This document shows, piece by piece, positions 6,801 to 13,680 of a stretch of 54,441 bases of DNA (position 1 is its first letter; each line of letters opens with the position of its first letter). The notes beneath the pieces are model-generated. The model was given only the letters and a program-made list of their open reading frames with translations. It ran no database searches and had not been told where the DNA came from. The stretch is taken from the IMG/VR virus record IMGVR_UViG_3300025108_000063, positions 1-54,441 of that record, one strand, 5' to 3'. Both the position numbers and the translations under genes were made by a program. The DNA comes from a virus.

Positions 6801-7442
6801 TACAACTTCAATATATAGGCAAGTCCATATATTAACACAGGCAATAGGCAAGACCATTGCAAACAAGTTGTAAATGTAGACATATTGAATAGATAGAAAC
6901 AGCTATTGTTAGTTAGTAGCTAAGGGAGTCAGCACCTAATGACGTTAAACACAAGATGAAGGCCTAAAGTCTATTCTGTTTGGAATAAAATACCACGTAA
7001 TGCAAAGCATTTTTAATGGGAGAGGTGAGTCAAGTTACCACCTATCTACTAATAAACATTAATACCATTGAGGCAGGATCCCAAGCAATTGCATTTAGAT
7101 AACTGACAACCCTACGGCATTTGGTATGAGGTGGGAGGCCATGTAAGAGTAAAGTATCAGGACTACTTGTAAAGCATGGAGTGGACTATATAATTTCGAT
7201 ATAGTAGAGAGCCGTAAAACTGCCTCTCGTAACTACTAAAGCACATAGACAGAAACACCTAGCAAGTGGAGAGTTTATGTTGTAAAGAGAAAAGAGAAAC
7301 GATATTACAGAGATACAATATTGGGAAGATAGGAATGTATCAAGGTAATAGAAGGTCTATGGGTATGGTTAGACTATCTGAGAATGACTGAAAAGATAAA
7401 AACCAAGAGAGAGGTGAGAGGGTTCGAATCCCTCCACCTTTA
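6801..7442 (+). ncRNA. Large structured RNA with tRNA-like 3' end
   Basis: About 640 bases without a gene, richer in GC than the surroundings and full of hairpins. An 8-bp stem TACAACTT/AAGTTGTA (6801-6808 with 6865-6872) encloses two hairpins with different stems but nearly the same loop, AGGCAAGTCC (6817-6826) and AGGCAAGACC (6846-6855). Further stems are AGCTA/TAGCT (6901, 6917), TATTC/GAATA (6972, 6983), AGGTG/CACCT (7023, 7039), ATACCA/TGGTAT (7062, 7122), ACTATAT/ATATAGT (7185, 7199) and GAGAG/CTCTC (7207, 7224). The 3' end is a T-arm, GAGGG-TTCGAAT-CCCTC (7418-7434), stacked on a 7-bp acceptor-like stem AGAGGTG/CACCTTT (7410-7416 with 7435-7441). Size, phage context and tRNA resemblance recall the GOLLD and ROOL classes of ornate large RNAs. 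Membership is unproven. Confidence 0.7.
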
Positions 7443-7464
7443 CTAATTATTAAATAAACAAAAG

Positions 7465-7566
7465 ATGTCAGTAACACAATTTACAGATTACACTATCACA
7501 GGAATGATAGTGTTAGTACTATTATTTTGTATAGTAACAATAGTAAGAGAATTTATTAAAAAGTAA
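7465..7566 (+). CDS. Tiny single-pass membrane protein, 33 residues
   Basis: Starts MSVTQFTDYTITGM, then a continuous hydrophobic helix (MIVLVLLLFCIVTIV, ~14-28), and ends REFIKK. This is a classic N-out, positive-inside single-pass peptide. It begins 23 bases after the structured RNA and ends 4 bases before the next gene. The function is unknown; a role in lysis or at the host membrane is possible. Confidence 0.6.
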   Translation: MSVTQFTDYTITGMIVLVLLFCIVTIVREFIKK

Positions 7567-7570
7567 ACAA

Positions 7571-7819
7571 ATGGGAAAACGTAAAAGAATACGCATAAAA
7601 GTGGGAGAGCTTGGTGCGTTAATCTCTGCAAGAGAAAAGAGAAAAGAGAAAATGTTTGGAGAAGTTATCACAGACATAATGCAAGAAATCCAATGCACCT
7701 GGACTGAAGCAAAAGAAATCTACAAGAGAAGAAGATTAGAGAACGCAATAAAGCGAGAGATGAATGCTTTGGGGAGTGGTGTTCACACTCATAAGAATAT
7801 TATTAATTTAAAAGCATAA
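7571..7819 (+). CDS. Hypothetical basic protein, 82 residues
   Basis: A charged helical protein: MGKRKRIRIKVGELGALISA, then REKRKEKMFGEVITDIMQEI and a W-containing amphipathic segment (CTWTEAKEIYKRRRLENAIK). It carries a 16-base repeat (7777-7792) that codes for SGVHTH and recurs at 12385-12400. No known domain; it may bind nucleic acid. It is tightly packed with its neighbours in the early operon. Confidence 0.6.
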   Translation: MGKRKRIRIKVGELGALISAREKRKEKMFGEVITDIMQEIQCTWTEAKEIYKRRRLENAIKREMNALGSGVHTHKNIINLKA

Positions 7820-7824
7820 ACAAA

Positions 7825-7917
7825 ATGAAAGAAGATTCAATTTTAGGTAACGCAGGAAATATTTTTTGCATAATCCTATTCGTAGTAGTAGTAGTAGTGT
7901 TAAATTTAAAATCATAA
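7825..7917 (+). CDS. Tiny single-pass membrane protein, 30 residues
   Basis: Begins MKEDSILGNAGN, then ILFVVVVVVLNL forms one transmembrane helix. It lies 5 bases after the previous stop, and the next ATG is 3 bases after its own. It is the second of three such peptides in the early region. Function unknown. Confidence 0.5.
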   Translation: MKEDSILGNAGNIFCIILFVVVVVVLNLKS

Positions 7918-7920
7918 TAT

Positions 7921-8097
7921 ATGGAACGCAAACACGTAGTAGTAAACGGATTACATTGTATAACAGAGAACGGACACGTTCACGTATACACAGAGCAAGA
8001 GTACAAAGACAGAGAGGACCAGTGTACTTGGTGGACTCGAACAAAGAGAGTATTAACCGACTTAGGTGCAGGAGCATCTTGGGCAATTAAAAACTAA
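7921..8097 (+). CDS. Small hypothetical protein, 58 residues
   Basis: Starts MERKHVVVNGLHCITENGHV and ends LGAGASWAIKN. The first half looks like a short beta hairpin pair, the second a helix (EYKDREDQCTWWTRTKRVL). It fits neatly between the 30-residue peptide and the 116-residue gene, with 2-3 base gaps. An overlapping ORF in another frame (7866-8090) fits the gene spacing less well and was set aside. Function unknown. Confidence 0.6.
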   Translation: MERKHVVVNGLHCITENGHVHVYTEQEYKDREDQCTWWTRTKRVLTDLGAGASWAIKN

Positions 8098-8099
8098 TT

Positions 8100-8450
8100 A
8101 TGGGAGTATTTAGCTTTATGACAACGGACACGAACAAGAGTGTGCCAAACAAATGGAACGAAGTCAGACCAACATTCACAGTCTATATGATAGACAACAA
8201 AGGTAATGTATGGGAAGAGAATGATTACGAAGGATATGGAGACTTCGGAGGCAAAGACATATATGAATTAATAGCAGAAATGAACGGATTCAAAGGCAGG
8301 GACAAAGGTATAGATATATTTTTCAATCCAATAGAGAATATGATATACCCAAACTTAGTGACAGATGATAGCAGAGAGTGGGAGAACAAGTTACTATTAG
8401 ACTGCCCATATCAAGGACATTTTTACGAGGGAATAATAATAATAAACTAA
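8100..8450 (+). CDS. Hypothetical early protein, 116 residues
   Basis: Begins MGVFSFMTTDTNKSVPNKWN and continues with a pattern (FTVYMIDNKGN ... YEGYGDFGGKDIYELIAEMN) that I recall from many marine phage genomes as a conserved protein of unknown function. The fold appears alpha/beta with a glycine-rich loop; there is no signal peptide or membrane helix. It starts 2 bases after the previous gene. The gene is probably real and widespread, but its role is not known to me. Confidence 0.7.
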   Translation: MGVFSFMTTDTNKSVPNKWNEVRPTFTVYMIDNKGNVWEENDYEGYGDFGGKDIYELIAEMNGFKGRDKGIDIFFNPIENMIYPNLVTDDSREWENKLLLDCPYQGHFYEGIIIIN

Positions 8451-8460
8451 ATAAATAAAT

Positions 8461-8805
8461 ATGAAAGCAATACACTTAGTAGACCACATTAGTTACAACA
8501 TGGAATCTAAAATCATTATAAACATTAATTCCATGTTTAGAGCAGAAGTAAGAGTATACTCTTATATCTATAAAACTATTGGCAAAGACAAATTTGAAGT
8601 TGACCAAACAGATAGCGAAATTGAATGGTATCTAAACGATAAAAAAGTTAATTACAAAGGATTCAAAGAACTTTATAATAAACTATACGGAGAAAAATCC
8701 TACAATGAATTAGAAAAAGACGTACGCAAATCTGCTGAAGATAAAGTGGAGACTAGAATAAAGACTGGTCAGTCATTCAAACAAATTATTATTAGTAATA
8801 TATAA
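8461..8805 (+). CDS. Hypothetical early protein, 114 residues
   Basis: Begins MKAIHLVDHISYNMESKIII. An acidic/basic mixed protein with a predicted beta-rich first half and a helical second half (ELYNKLYGEKSYNELEKDVR). The start is preceded by TAAATAAATAAATATG, the A/T-rich start signal repeated in this region. No known domain. Confidence 0.6.
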   Translation: MKAIHLVDHISYNMESKIIININSMFRAEVRVYSYIYKTIGKDKFEVDQTDSEIEWYLNDKKVNYKGFKELYNKLYGEKSYNELEKDVRKSAEDKVETRIKTGQSFKQIIISNI

Positions 8806-8815
8806 ATAAATAAAT

Positions 8816-9148
8816 ATGAGAACAAAAGATTTAATTATTAATGACACAGACATCATAGAATTGTTTATGAGAAAAGATGTAGAAGAAATTTTAATTACAA
8901 CAGACCTTAGAGCATTCAATTTAACAGAGGAAAATTTTGGTCTAAAAATAATTGAAAATTGTGATTGGGTAGAATTGGTGGACTTTGGTATGAAGAATAT
9001 AATATGCACAGAATTTTATTATGCAGAGAAAGTTCCTTACAACAAAGTAACAGCAGTTCTTGTCAGATACAGTGATGCTGACAAATATGGTAACGAAGTA
9101 GAGACATTCATTAACAAGAATTTTTCAGAAACAATCAAATCAAATTAA
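8816..9148 (+). CDS. Hypothetical early protein, 110 residues
   Basis: Begins MRTKDLIINDTDIIELFMRK. The predicted fold is alternating helix and strand (EILITTDLRAFNLTEE, LKIIENCDWVELVDFGMKNI), acidic overall. Its first five residues (MRTKD) match the start of the next gene, suggesting either a shared leader sequence or a small duplication around the start site. No known domain. Confidence 0.6.
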   Translation: MRTKDLIINDTDIIELFMRKDVEEILITTDLRAFNLTEENFGLKIIENCDWVELVDFGMKNIICTEFYYAEKVPYNKVTAVLVRYSDADKYGNEVETFINKNFSETIKSN

Positions 9149-9150
9149 TT

Positions 9151-9402
9151 ATGAGAACAAAAGACGAAACACATTCAGCAAAGTTTGACAAGCTATTAAA
9201 AGGAAAGAAGATAGACTCTTGTAGGTATATGACAAGAGAAGAAGCCGATCAGTTTGGTTGGTACAAAAGACCACTCATTATTATGTTTACTGATGAGAGT
9301 TACATAATATTACAGAGTGACGACGAAGGTAACGATGGAGGCGCAGCCTTGTACGAAGACATTCCTAGTAAGGAGAACTATAATATAATTTATACTATTT
9401 AA
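9151..9402 (+). CDS. Hypothetical early protein, 83 residues
   Basis: Begins MRTKDETHSAKFDKLLKGKK, then a compact strand-rich segment (SYIILQSDDEGNDGGAALY). Such small 'sensor-like' phage proteins often carry a DDEGNDGG-type loop, but I know of no function. It starts 2 bases after the previous stop and ends 3 bases before the amidoligase gene, so it belongs to the same transcript. Confidence 0.6.
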   Translation: MRTKDETHSAKFDKLLKGKKIDSCRYMTREEADQFGWYKRPLIIMFTDESYIILQSDDEGNDGGAALYEDIPSKENYNIIYTI

Positions 9403-9405
9403 AAA

Positions 9406-10635
9406 ATGGAAACACAATTAGAAGAAATGGTATGGTCTAAGGTAATGGATAGACACATACCAAGTGACGAAGCTTACGAAGTTAATGGCGACGTTGTAAC
9501 GAGAGAGTTCAGAGACGAGAACTATCGTCTTACAATAGATGATGATGAATATTACCCTAAAGATGCTGTTTATCTTTGTCAGGTTTCACAAGAGTTCTAT
9601 TCGACTGATGAAGACTTTTCAACCAGTTATTGTGGCGATTACGGACACGAAGAAAGTTTCTGTGATTCCGATTACCGTTGGATTGAAAGAGGAACAGCGG
9701 CAGGACATTGGTTATATTGTGACCACACAAGCTACTGTACCGACATAGACGAAAGTGTTCACGAAAATGATGCGACTTACTGCGATGTAGATGATGAATA
9801 TTATTATGACACCGACAACATGCCAGGCTCAGGATATGAACGTAATGAAGTTGGAAACTATCATTCGTGCAAAGACTATGTAGAAAACCTTAACAGTCCA
9901 TATCATGGACACAATACACAATTCAACATTGGGTTTGAGATAGAGAAAAATGTATTTCATACAGACAATGGAGATGCTACTGACGAAGGTGACCAAGTAG
10001 GTTGGTATGATTTGTTTGCAGGATTCGAGACCGATAGTTCTTGTGGTGTGGAGGCAGTGACTCACATACTGCCCTTAGGCTCTCCTAGAAGTAAGGCACG
10101 ACTCAAGGTTTTCGATATGATGGACGAGGCATCAATGGTAATTAACAGCCCTAAAGATATCACTTGTGGTGGTCACATTACTGTATCTGTAAATGGTATG
10201 ACAGATGGCTATGAATTGGTAGATAAAATGAGGGAGAAGTTAGCCATACTGTATGCACTATACCGATACCGATTGAAACGTAGCTATTGCTGTAGTAACA
10301 AGGGCATAAAGAAAGATAACAATGTCAAGTATGCACCTGTTCACGTCAAGGGTTGTAAGGTTGAGCTTAGGATACCATCGGCAGTAGCCAATGTAAAACA
10401 ATTAAAGTTACGTTATGATTTGATGTACAAGATTATGCACCACTCATTTGAACGCAGGGTACATTTCGAAGTATTTCTTTCAAACATACGTCACATTATC
10501 AAGAAGATGTACAATGGTAATGACCAAAAAGTAGATGCTATATTTGAATTGGCACACCACTTTAGAAGATACTTAATTGTAGAAGAAACATCATCAAATA
10601 TAAATGAATTTATTAATCACTCTAACGAAGAATAA
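9406..10635 (+). CDS. Amidoligase-family enzyme (glutamine-synthetase-fold COOH-NH2 ligase)
   Basis: 409 residues. The C-terminal part (from ~170) has the amidoligase (PF12224-type) signature: NIGFEIEKN (174-182; acidic metal/ATP ligands), FETDSSCGVEAVTHILPLGS (207-226; the D-x-S-C/G-vE block), a CGGHITVSVNG block (254-264) and VELRIP (319-324; last metal ligand E). These enzymes join a carboxylate to an amine using ATP. The N-terminal ~160 residues are very acidic and Tyr/Cys-rich, with repeated YC(D/G) units that may bind metal. The partner gene (10638-11642) begins 2 bases later and carries a glutaminase that could supply ammonia. The substrate (peptide, protein or metabolite) cannot be read from sequence. 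The family is well supported, the pathway inferred. Confidence 0.8.
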   Translation: METQLEEMVWSKVMDRHIPSDEAYEVNGDVVTREFRDENYRLTIDDDEYYPKDAVYLCQVSQEFYSTDEDFSTSYCGDYGHEESFCDSDYRWIERGTAAGHWLYCDHTSYCTDIDESVHENDATYCDVDDEYYYDTDNMPGSGYERNEVGNYHSCKDYVENLNSPYHGHNTQFNIGFEIEKNVFHTDNGDATDEGDQVGWYDLFAGFETDSSCGVEAVTHILPLGSPRSKARLKVFDMMDEASMVINSPKDITCGGHITVSVNGMTDGYELVDKMREKLAILYALYRYRLKRSYCCSNKGIKKDNNVKYAPVHVKGCKVELRIPSAVANVKQLKLRYDLMYKIMHHSFERRVHFEVFLSNIRHIIKKMYNGNDQKVDAIFELAHHFRRYLIVEETSSNINEFINHSNEE

Positions 10636-10637
10636 CA

Positions 10638-11642
10638 ATGTGTATAATTATTATTAAAGACAACAAGAAACAAATTAAGACTGAGACACTAATTGCATCA
10701 TCAGTCAAGAACCCAGATGGACTAGGCGTATTGTGGCTAGACAAGTGGAACGTGACCTATCACGATAGCGCAGACTATATGATACTCAAAACTAAACGAC
10801 CATACATTGCACACTTTAGGTATGCTACGATCGGTGAAGTCAGCAAGGCTAACTGTCACCCATTCGACATCAACAAGGACAACATACTGTTTCAAAATGG
10901 TACAGTATACGGACTAGGTAACAAGAAAAAGACAGACACTCAGCACCTAGCCGAGATACTTTCAGACGTACCACCCAATAGATGGAGAGAAGTGTTGGAG
11001 ATGAATGACTCAAGGTTTGTTACTGCCAACCTAAAGACTAAGAAGTATACGCTATACAACAAGTCTGATTGGACTAAAGTAAATGACATTTGGTACAGTA
11101 AAACAAATGTACTTGACAAGGTATTGATTGGTGTGTATGGCACACTCAAGAGGTATGGTAGTAATTACGACTACCACTTGGCAGACTCTATCTATGTAGG
11201 CAAGGCGAACACTTTAGAGAAATACCCTATGTTGATACAAGGCATACCTTATGTACTTGACAAGCCAGGAGTAGGACACCACATAGATATTGAACTATTC
11301 TTAGTAGACAGGAAGACGTGCCTACCAAGTATTGACAGGCTAGAGGGACACCCCACTTGGTATGAGAGAAGAAAGACAGATGTTATATTAGAAGATATGT
11401 GTACTGTACTTACTCCTTATATATACTTCAATGACACTGTAAAAGATGAGGGAGAGCATCACAAGACATTTACTCAGGAGGTATATGGATTTTATGACAA
11501 TCCTTTGTTAGGTGGAATTGAACATTACGAGTGCAAATGTGCCAACCCTGAGCCTGTATTAGATTACAACGACCATTACTGTGATATATGTTACGGTGAT
11601 ATTATAGAAGACGAACATACTATTAATCAATTTAATTTTTAA
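10638..11642 (+). CDS. Class II glutamine amidotransferase fused to gamma-glutamylcyclotransferase-like domain
   Basis: 334 residues in three parts. Residues 1-~150: Ntn-type class II glutaminase. Cys2 directly follows the start Met (MCIIII); DGLGVLW (27-33), IAHFRYATIG (57-66), NCHPF (72-76) and FQNGTVYG (85-92) match the family motifs. Residues ~164-270: a GGCT/AIG2-like domain with VYGTLKRYG (166-174) and IDRLEGHPTWYERR (232-245), including the expected catalytic Glu. C-terminal tail: CKC (299-301) and CDIC (315-318), a likely zinc knuckle. The glutaminase would release ammonia for the amidoligase encoded 2 bases upstream. The cyclotransferase part would form or remove a gamma-glutamyl-amine product. 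Aravind and colleagues predicted amidoligase gene neighbourhoods with such partners; the fused form here is notable. Confidence 0.82.
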   Translation: MCIIIIKDNKKQIKTETLIASSVKNPDGLGVLWLDKWNVTYHDSADYMILKTKRPYIAHFRYATIGEVSKANCHPFDINKDNILFQNGTVYGLGNKKKTDTQHLAEILSDVPPNRWREVLEMNDSRFVTANLKTKKYTLYNKSDWTKVNDIWYSKTNVLDKVLIGVYGTLKRYGSNYDYHLADSIYVGKANTLEKYPMLIQGIPYVLDKPGVGHHIDIELFLVDRKTCLPSIDRLEGHPTWYERRKTDVILEDMCTVLTPYIYFNDTVKDEGEHHKTFTQEVYGFYDNPLLGGIEHYECKCANPEPVLDYNDHYCDICYGDIIEDEHTINQFNF

Positions 11643-11645
11643 ACT

Positions 11646-11765
11646 ATGGCAGACACAAGTACAACAATTTTAAAGATTTCTTTCAACCTATATGGCAAGG
11701 AAGCAACTGAACTTACTCAACAAGAGAGAGACAAAGTAATGGAAATATATTACGACTTTTATTAA
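11646..11765 (+). CDS. Small hypothetical protein, 39 residues
   Basis: Starts MADTSTTILKISFNLYGKEA and ends EIYYDFY. It lies 3 bases behind the glutaminase fusion gene and 18 bases before the next gene. It is acidic, with one short strand and one helix. The tight spacing supports translation; function unknown. Confidence 0.5.
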   Translation: MADTSTTILKISFNLYGKEATELTQQERDKVMEIYYDFY

Positions 11766-11783
11766 CTTAATAAATTACAAACT

Positions 11784-12017
11784 ATGAGTATATCTAAAAA
11801 AGGATTTTACGAATTAAAGACAGAGACCTATACAGTACTAGTAGAGTATATGTATTACTACACAAGTGGGACTTATGAAGACCCCCCTGTAGAAGATATG
11901 GAGATACATTTAGTTGAGCTAAATGGAATGGACATTACAGACTTCTTTTGGGATTTTGTAGACGACAAAGTATATGAACAAGTATGGGAGTATGCACAAG
12001 AAAATAAGTTTAACTAA
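11784..12017 (+). CDS. Hypothetical acidic protein, 77 residues
   Basis: Begins MSISKKGFYELKTETYTVLV, with alternating strands in the first half and an acidic second half ending VYEQVWEYAQENKFN. No cysteine pairs, membrane helices or known domain. Its high Asp/Glu/Tyr content resembles the anti-host or DNA-mimic proteins that phages often make early, but nothing proves this. Confidence 0.6.
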   Translation: MSISKKGFYELKTETYTVLVEYMYYYTSGTYEDPPVEDMEIHLVELNGMDITDFFWDFVDDKVYEQVWEYAQENKFN

Positions 12018-12035
12018 TATAAATAAATAGAAATT

Positions 12036-12380
12036 ATGGGAAGATATTATGATGGAGACATAAGCGGCAAGTTTATGTTTGCAGTACAATCAAGCGACGC
12101 AGCAGATAGATTCGGATCTGCTGGTTACAACAATTATTTAGACTACTACTTTTGTGAAGACCACCTGCCTACAATAAAGGAGGAGTTGGCTTTACTAAAG
12201 GAAGACTGGGAGGTAGTCAATGAGTTCTTTAAAGACAGAGATACTTGGACTACACAAGAACAAAAAGACGCAGGTATCACAAGTGAACAGATGAGTAACT
12301 ATGCTGACTATCGTTTAGGTAAGCAAATTCTAGACCATGTGAAAGAGAATGGAGAATGTCAATTTTCAGCAGAGCTTTAG
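12036..12380 (+). CDS. Hypothetical acidic protein, 114 residues
   Basis: Begins MGRYYDGDISGKFMFAVQSS and continues ADRFGSAGYNNYLDYYFCED, then a helical segment (PTIKEELALLKEDWEVVNEF). I recall this MGRYYxGDIxGKFwFAxQsSxxAdrFG opening from phage and host early proteins of unknown function. It is acidic and soluble. It is the last gene before a 207-base gap with RNA-like hairpins. Confidence 0.65.
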   Translation: MGRYYDGDISGKFMFAVQSSDAADRFGSAGYNNYLDYYFCEDHLPTIKEELALLKEDWEVVNEFFKDRDTWTTQEQKDAGITSEQMSNYADYRLGKQILDHVKENGECQFSAEL

Positions 12381-12587
12381 GTGATGGTGTTCACACTCAT
12401 CATTTTATAAAATTAAAGTGAGTCATTATGAAATCCTTAGTTGTCGCTAATGTAGGCCGTTGTAATGCTTAAAAAGTTAATGTGTTACTCACACCTTTTA
12501 ATATTAGGTTTATTCATTCACAAATTACAACAAGACTGACAGGACGGAAAGACGCCCCTCTTTTGAGGTAACTTTAAATAAATAAAA
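12381..12587 (+). other. Intergenic region with nested hairpins
   Basis: No clear gene. A hairpin at 12383-12401 (GATGGTG, loop TTCA, CAC-T-CATC) contains the 16-base repeat shared with 7777-7792. A longer-range stem GTGAGT (about 12419) with ACTCAC (about 12488) encloses a 14-codon ORF (MKSLVVANVGRCNA). CCTC/GAGG around TTTT lies near 12560. This could be an attenuator or an RNA processing site between early gene blocks. Confidence 0.4.
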
Positions 12588-12785
12588 ATGGTAAAACTAA
12601 ATTTAAGTGAAGAAAGTACAAGACACTTAGTGGATATGTACGAAGCCAGGATTGAAGCCTTGCAAAAAAACATTAAGAAACTAAAGCTAATAATTGATGA
12701 TAGCATACATCAAGAAAAGCTAGATAACTGTAGTGCAAACGCATCAGAAGAATTCATAGAATCATTAATCAATAAACACAATTAA
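12588..12785 (+). CDS. Small coiled-coil protein, 65 residues
   Basis: Begins MVKLNLSEESTRHLVDMYEA and is almost entirely helical. Heptad spacing of hydrophobics across ~12-40 (LVDMYEARIEALQKNIKKLK) suggests a short coiled coil, hence an oligomer or a partner-binding peptide. A/T-rich start (AAATAAATAAAAATG). No known function. Confidence 0.55.
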   Translation: MVKLNLSEESTRHLVDMYEARIEALQKNIKKLKLIIDDSIHQEKLDNCSANASEEFIESLINKHN

Positions 12786-12788
12786 ATT

Positions 12789-12911
12789 ATGGAAGATTTT
12801 TTAAACAAAGTATTTTTAACAGTATTAACATTATTAATAGTTCCCTTTATGTTAGTGTATTTAATAGGAGACTGGATTGTTAAAGGAGTAAAGAACACGC
12901 TATTTTTATAG
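12789..12911 (+). CDS. Small membrane protein, 40 residues
   Basis: Begins MEDFLNKVFLTVLTLL, then a long hydrophobic helix (VFLTVLTLLIVPFMLVYLIG), and ends IVKGVKNTLFL. It is a single-pass or amphipathic membrane peptide, 3 bases after the coiled-coil gene. Together with the 33- and 30-residue peptides it is one of the few candidates in the window for a holin-like or host-membrane function. Confidence 0.5.
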   Translation: MEDFLNKVFLTVLTLLIVPFMLVYLIGDWIVKGVKNTLFL

Positions 12912-12930
12912 AAATAAAAGAATAAAAAAA

Positions 12931-13083
12931 ATGAAAGAACAAACATTTACAGTACACCTGTATTATGCAGGAGAGATGTCAGATGAAACAAAACACACTA
13001 CATCTTTAGACCAAGCGAGAAGATGGGTTGCAGACGCAGCTCATGGAACAATTATTAACCAAAATCAAATAATAATACAATAA
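12931..13083 (+). CDS. Small hypothetical protein, 50 residues
   Basis: Starts MKEQTFTVHLYYAGEMSDET and ends INQNQIIIQ, a beta-alpha-beta size peptide with a helix at QARRWVADAAH. It is tightly packed before the next gene (2-base gap). Function unknown. Confidence 0.5.
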   Translation: MKEQTFTVHLYYAGEMSDETKHTTSLDQARRWVADAAHGTIINQNQIIIQ

Positions 13084-13085
13084 TT

Positions 13086-13355
13086 ATGGGAGCAACAAAC
13101 ATTCATTACACAGCGAGTAAAAAACAATACAAATCGGCAAGAGATGCGTATCAAGAACTAAGAGAAGATGCACAATACGAGTACGGACACGATCCATACA
13201 GTGGTACTATTGCCACCTGTTCATTAGAAGGTAAGATATCCGAGCCTAAAACTGAAGAGGAGTATGACGAAGCATTAGACAGAGTAGACAAGAGAGAATG
13301 TGTATACTACGAGACAGAAAAAGAATATGTATTCATTGGGTGGGCCGCATGTTAA
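13086..13355 (+). CDS. Hypothetical protein, 89 residues
   Basis: Begins MGATNIHYTASKKQYKSARD, then an acidic middle (GHDPYSGTIATCSLEGKISE) and a C-terminal strand (VYYETEKEYVFIGWAAC). I recall a related conserved phage pattern (AYxxLxExAxxExGHDxYSGTIxT) without known function. It is a single soluble domain and starts 2 bases after the previous stop. Confidence 0.65.
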   Translation: MGATNIHYTASKKQYKSARDAYQELREDAQYEYGHDPYSGTIATCSLEGKISEPKTEEEYDEALDRVDKRECVYYETEKEYVFIGWAAC

Positions 13356-13375
13356 ATAAAATAATAAACGAAAAA

Positions 13376-13675
13376 ATGGAAAACACAATCAATTTTAATT
13401 TAGACGAAATGGGCAGTTCAGATATTGCCTCAATGCACAAAGTAATTGACGCATACGAAAACATTCCTTCAAGTGACAAATACATAATGTATGGAGGGAC
13501 AGGTTTCAATACTAGTTCAGGCTATGTTTATATAGCTTTAGAAAACGGAGTTTCAATTTGTTCTTGCTTTAACCAGTCAGTTGATTATCTTGTGACTGAT
13601 TACGATACAGGTGACGAACAATTCTTTGACACATACGAAGAAGCAATCGAAGAGCTTGAAAATATTAATAAATAA
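13376..13675 (+). CDS. Hypothetical acidic protein, 99 residues
   Basis: I place the start at the ATG at 13376 (MENTINFNLDEMGSSDIASM), after an A-rich run, rather than at an upstream ATG in the same frame that would overlap the previous gene by 58 bases. The protein is acidic, ends in a helix (DTYEEAIEELENINK) and has a central beta region (YIMYGGTGFNTSSGYVYIAL). No known domain. It lies 5 bases before the methyltransferase gene. Confidence 0.6.
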   Translation: MENTINFNLDEMGSSDIASMHKVIDAYENIPSSDKYIMYGGTGFNTSSGYVYIALENGVSICSCFNQSVDYLVTDYDTGDEQFFDTYEEAIEELENINK

Positions 13676-13680
13676 ACAAT

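Noticed and set aside
7400-7442. A complete tRNA gene at the 3' end of the structured RNA (possible CCA anticodon)
   Set aside because: The T-arm and acceptor-like stem are clear, but the acceptor 5' strand lies directly before the T-stem, with no D or anticodon arms. No upstream half with U8, D-loop and U33 fits.
7000-7442. tmRNA or self-splicing intron
   Set aside because: No tag reading frame with the usual stop, no alanine-type acceptor, and no clear P/Q/R/S or domain V elements could be found; kept only as alternatives to the large-RNA call.
7866-8090. 74-residue plus-strand ORF overlapping 7921-8097
   Set aside because: It overlaps two better-placed genes and its composition (Arg/Ser shifted) looks like a frame shadow.
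13298-13375. Upstream start for the 99-residue gene
   Set aside because: It would overlap the preceding gene by 58 bases and add an untypical Cys/Arg-rich leader; the ATG at 13376 has the A-rich start context.
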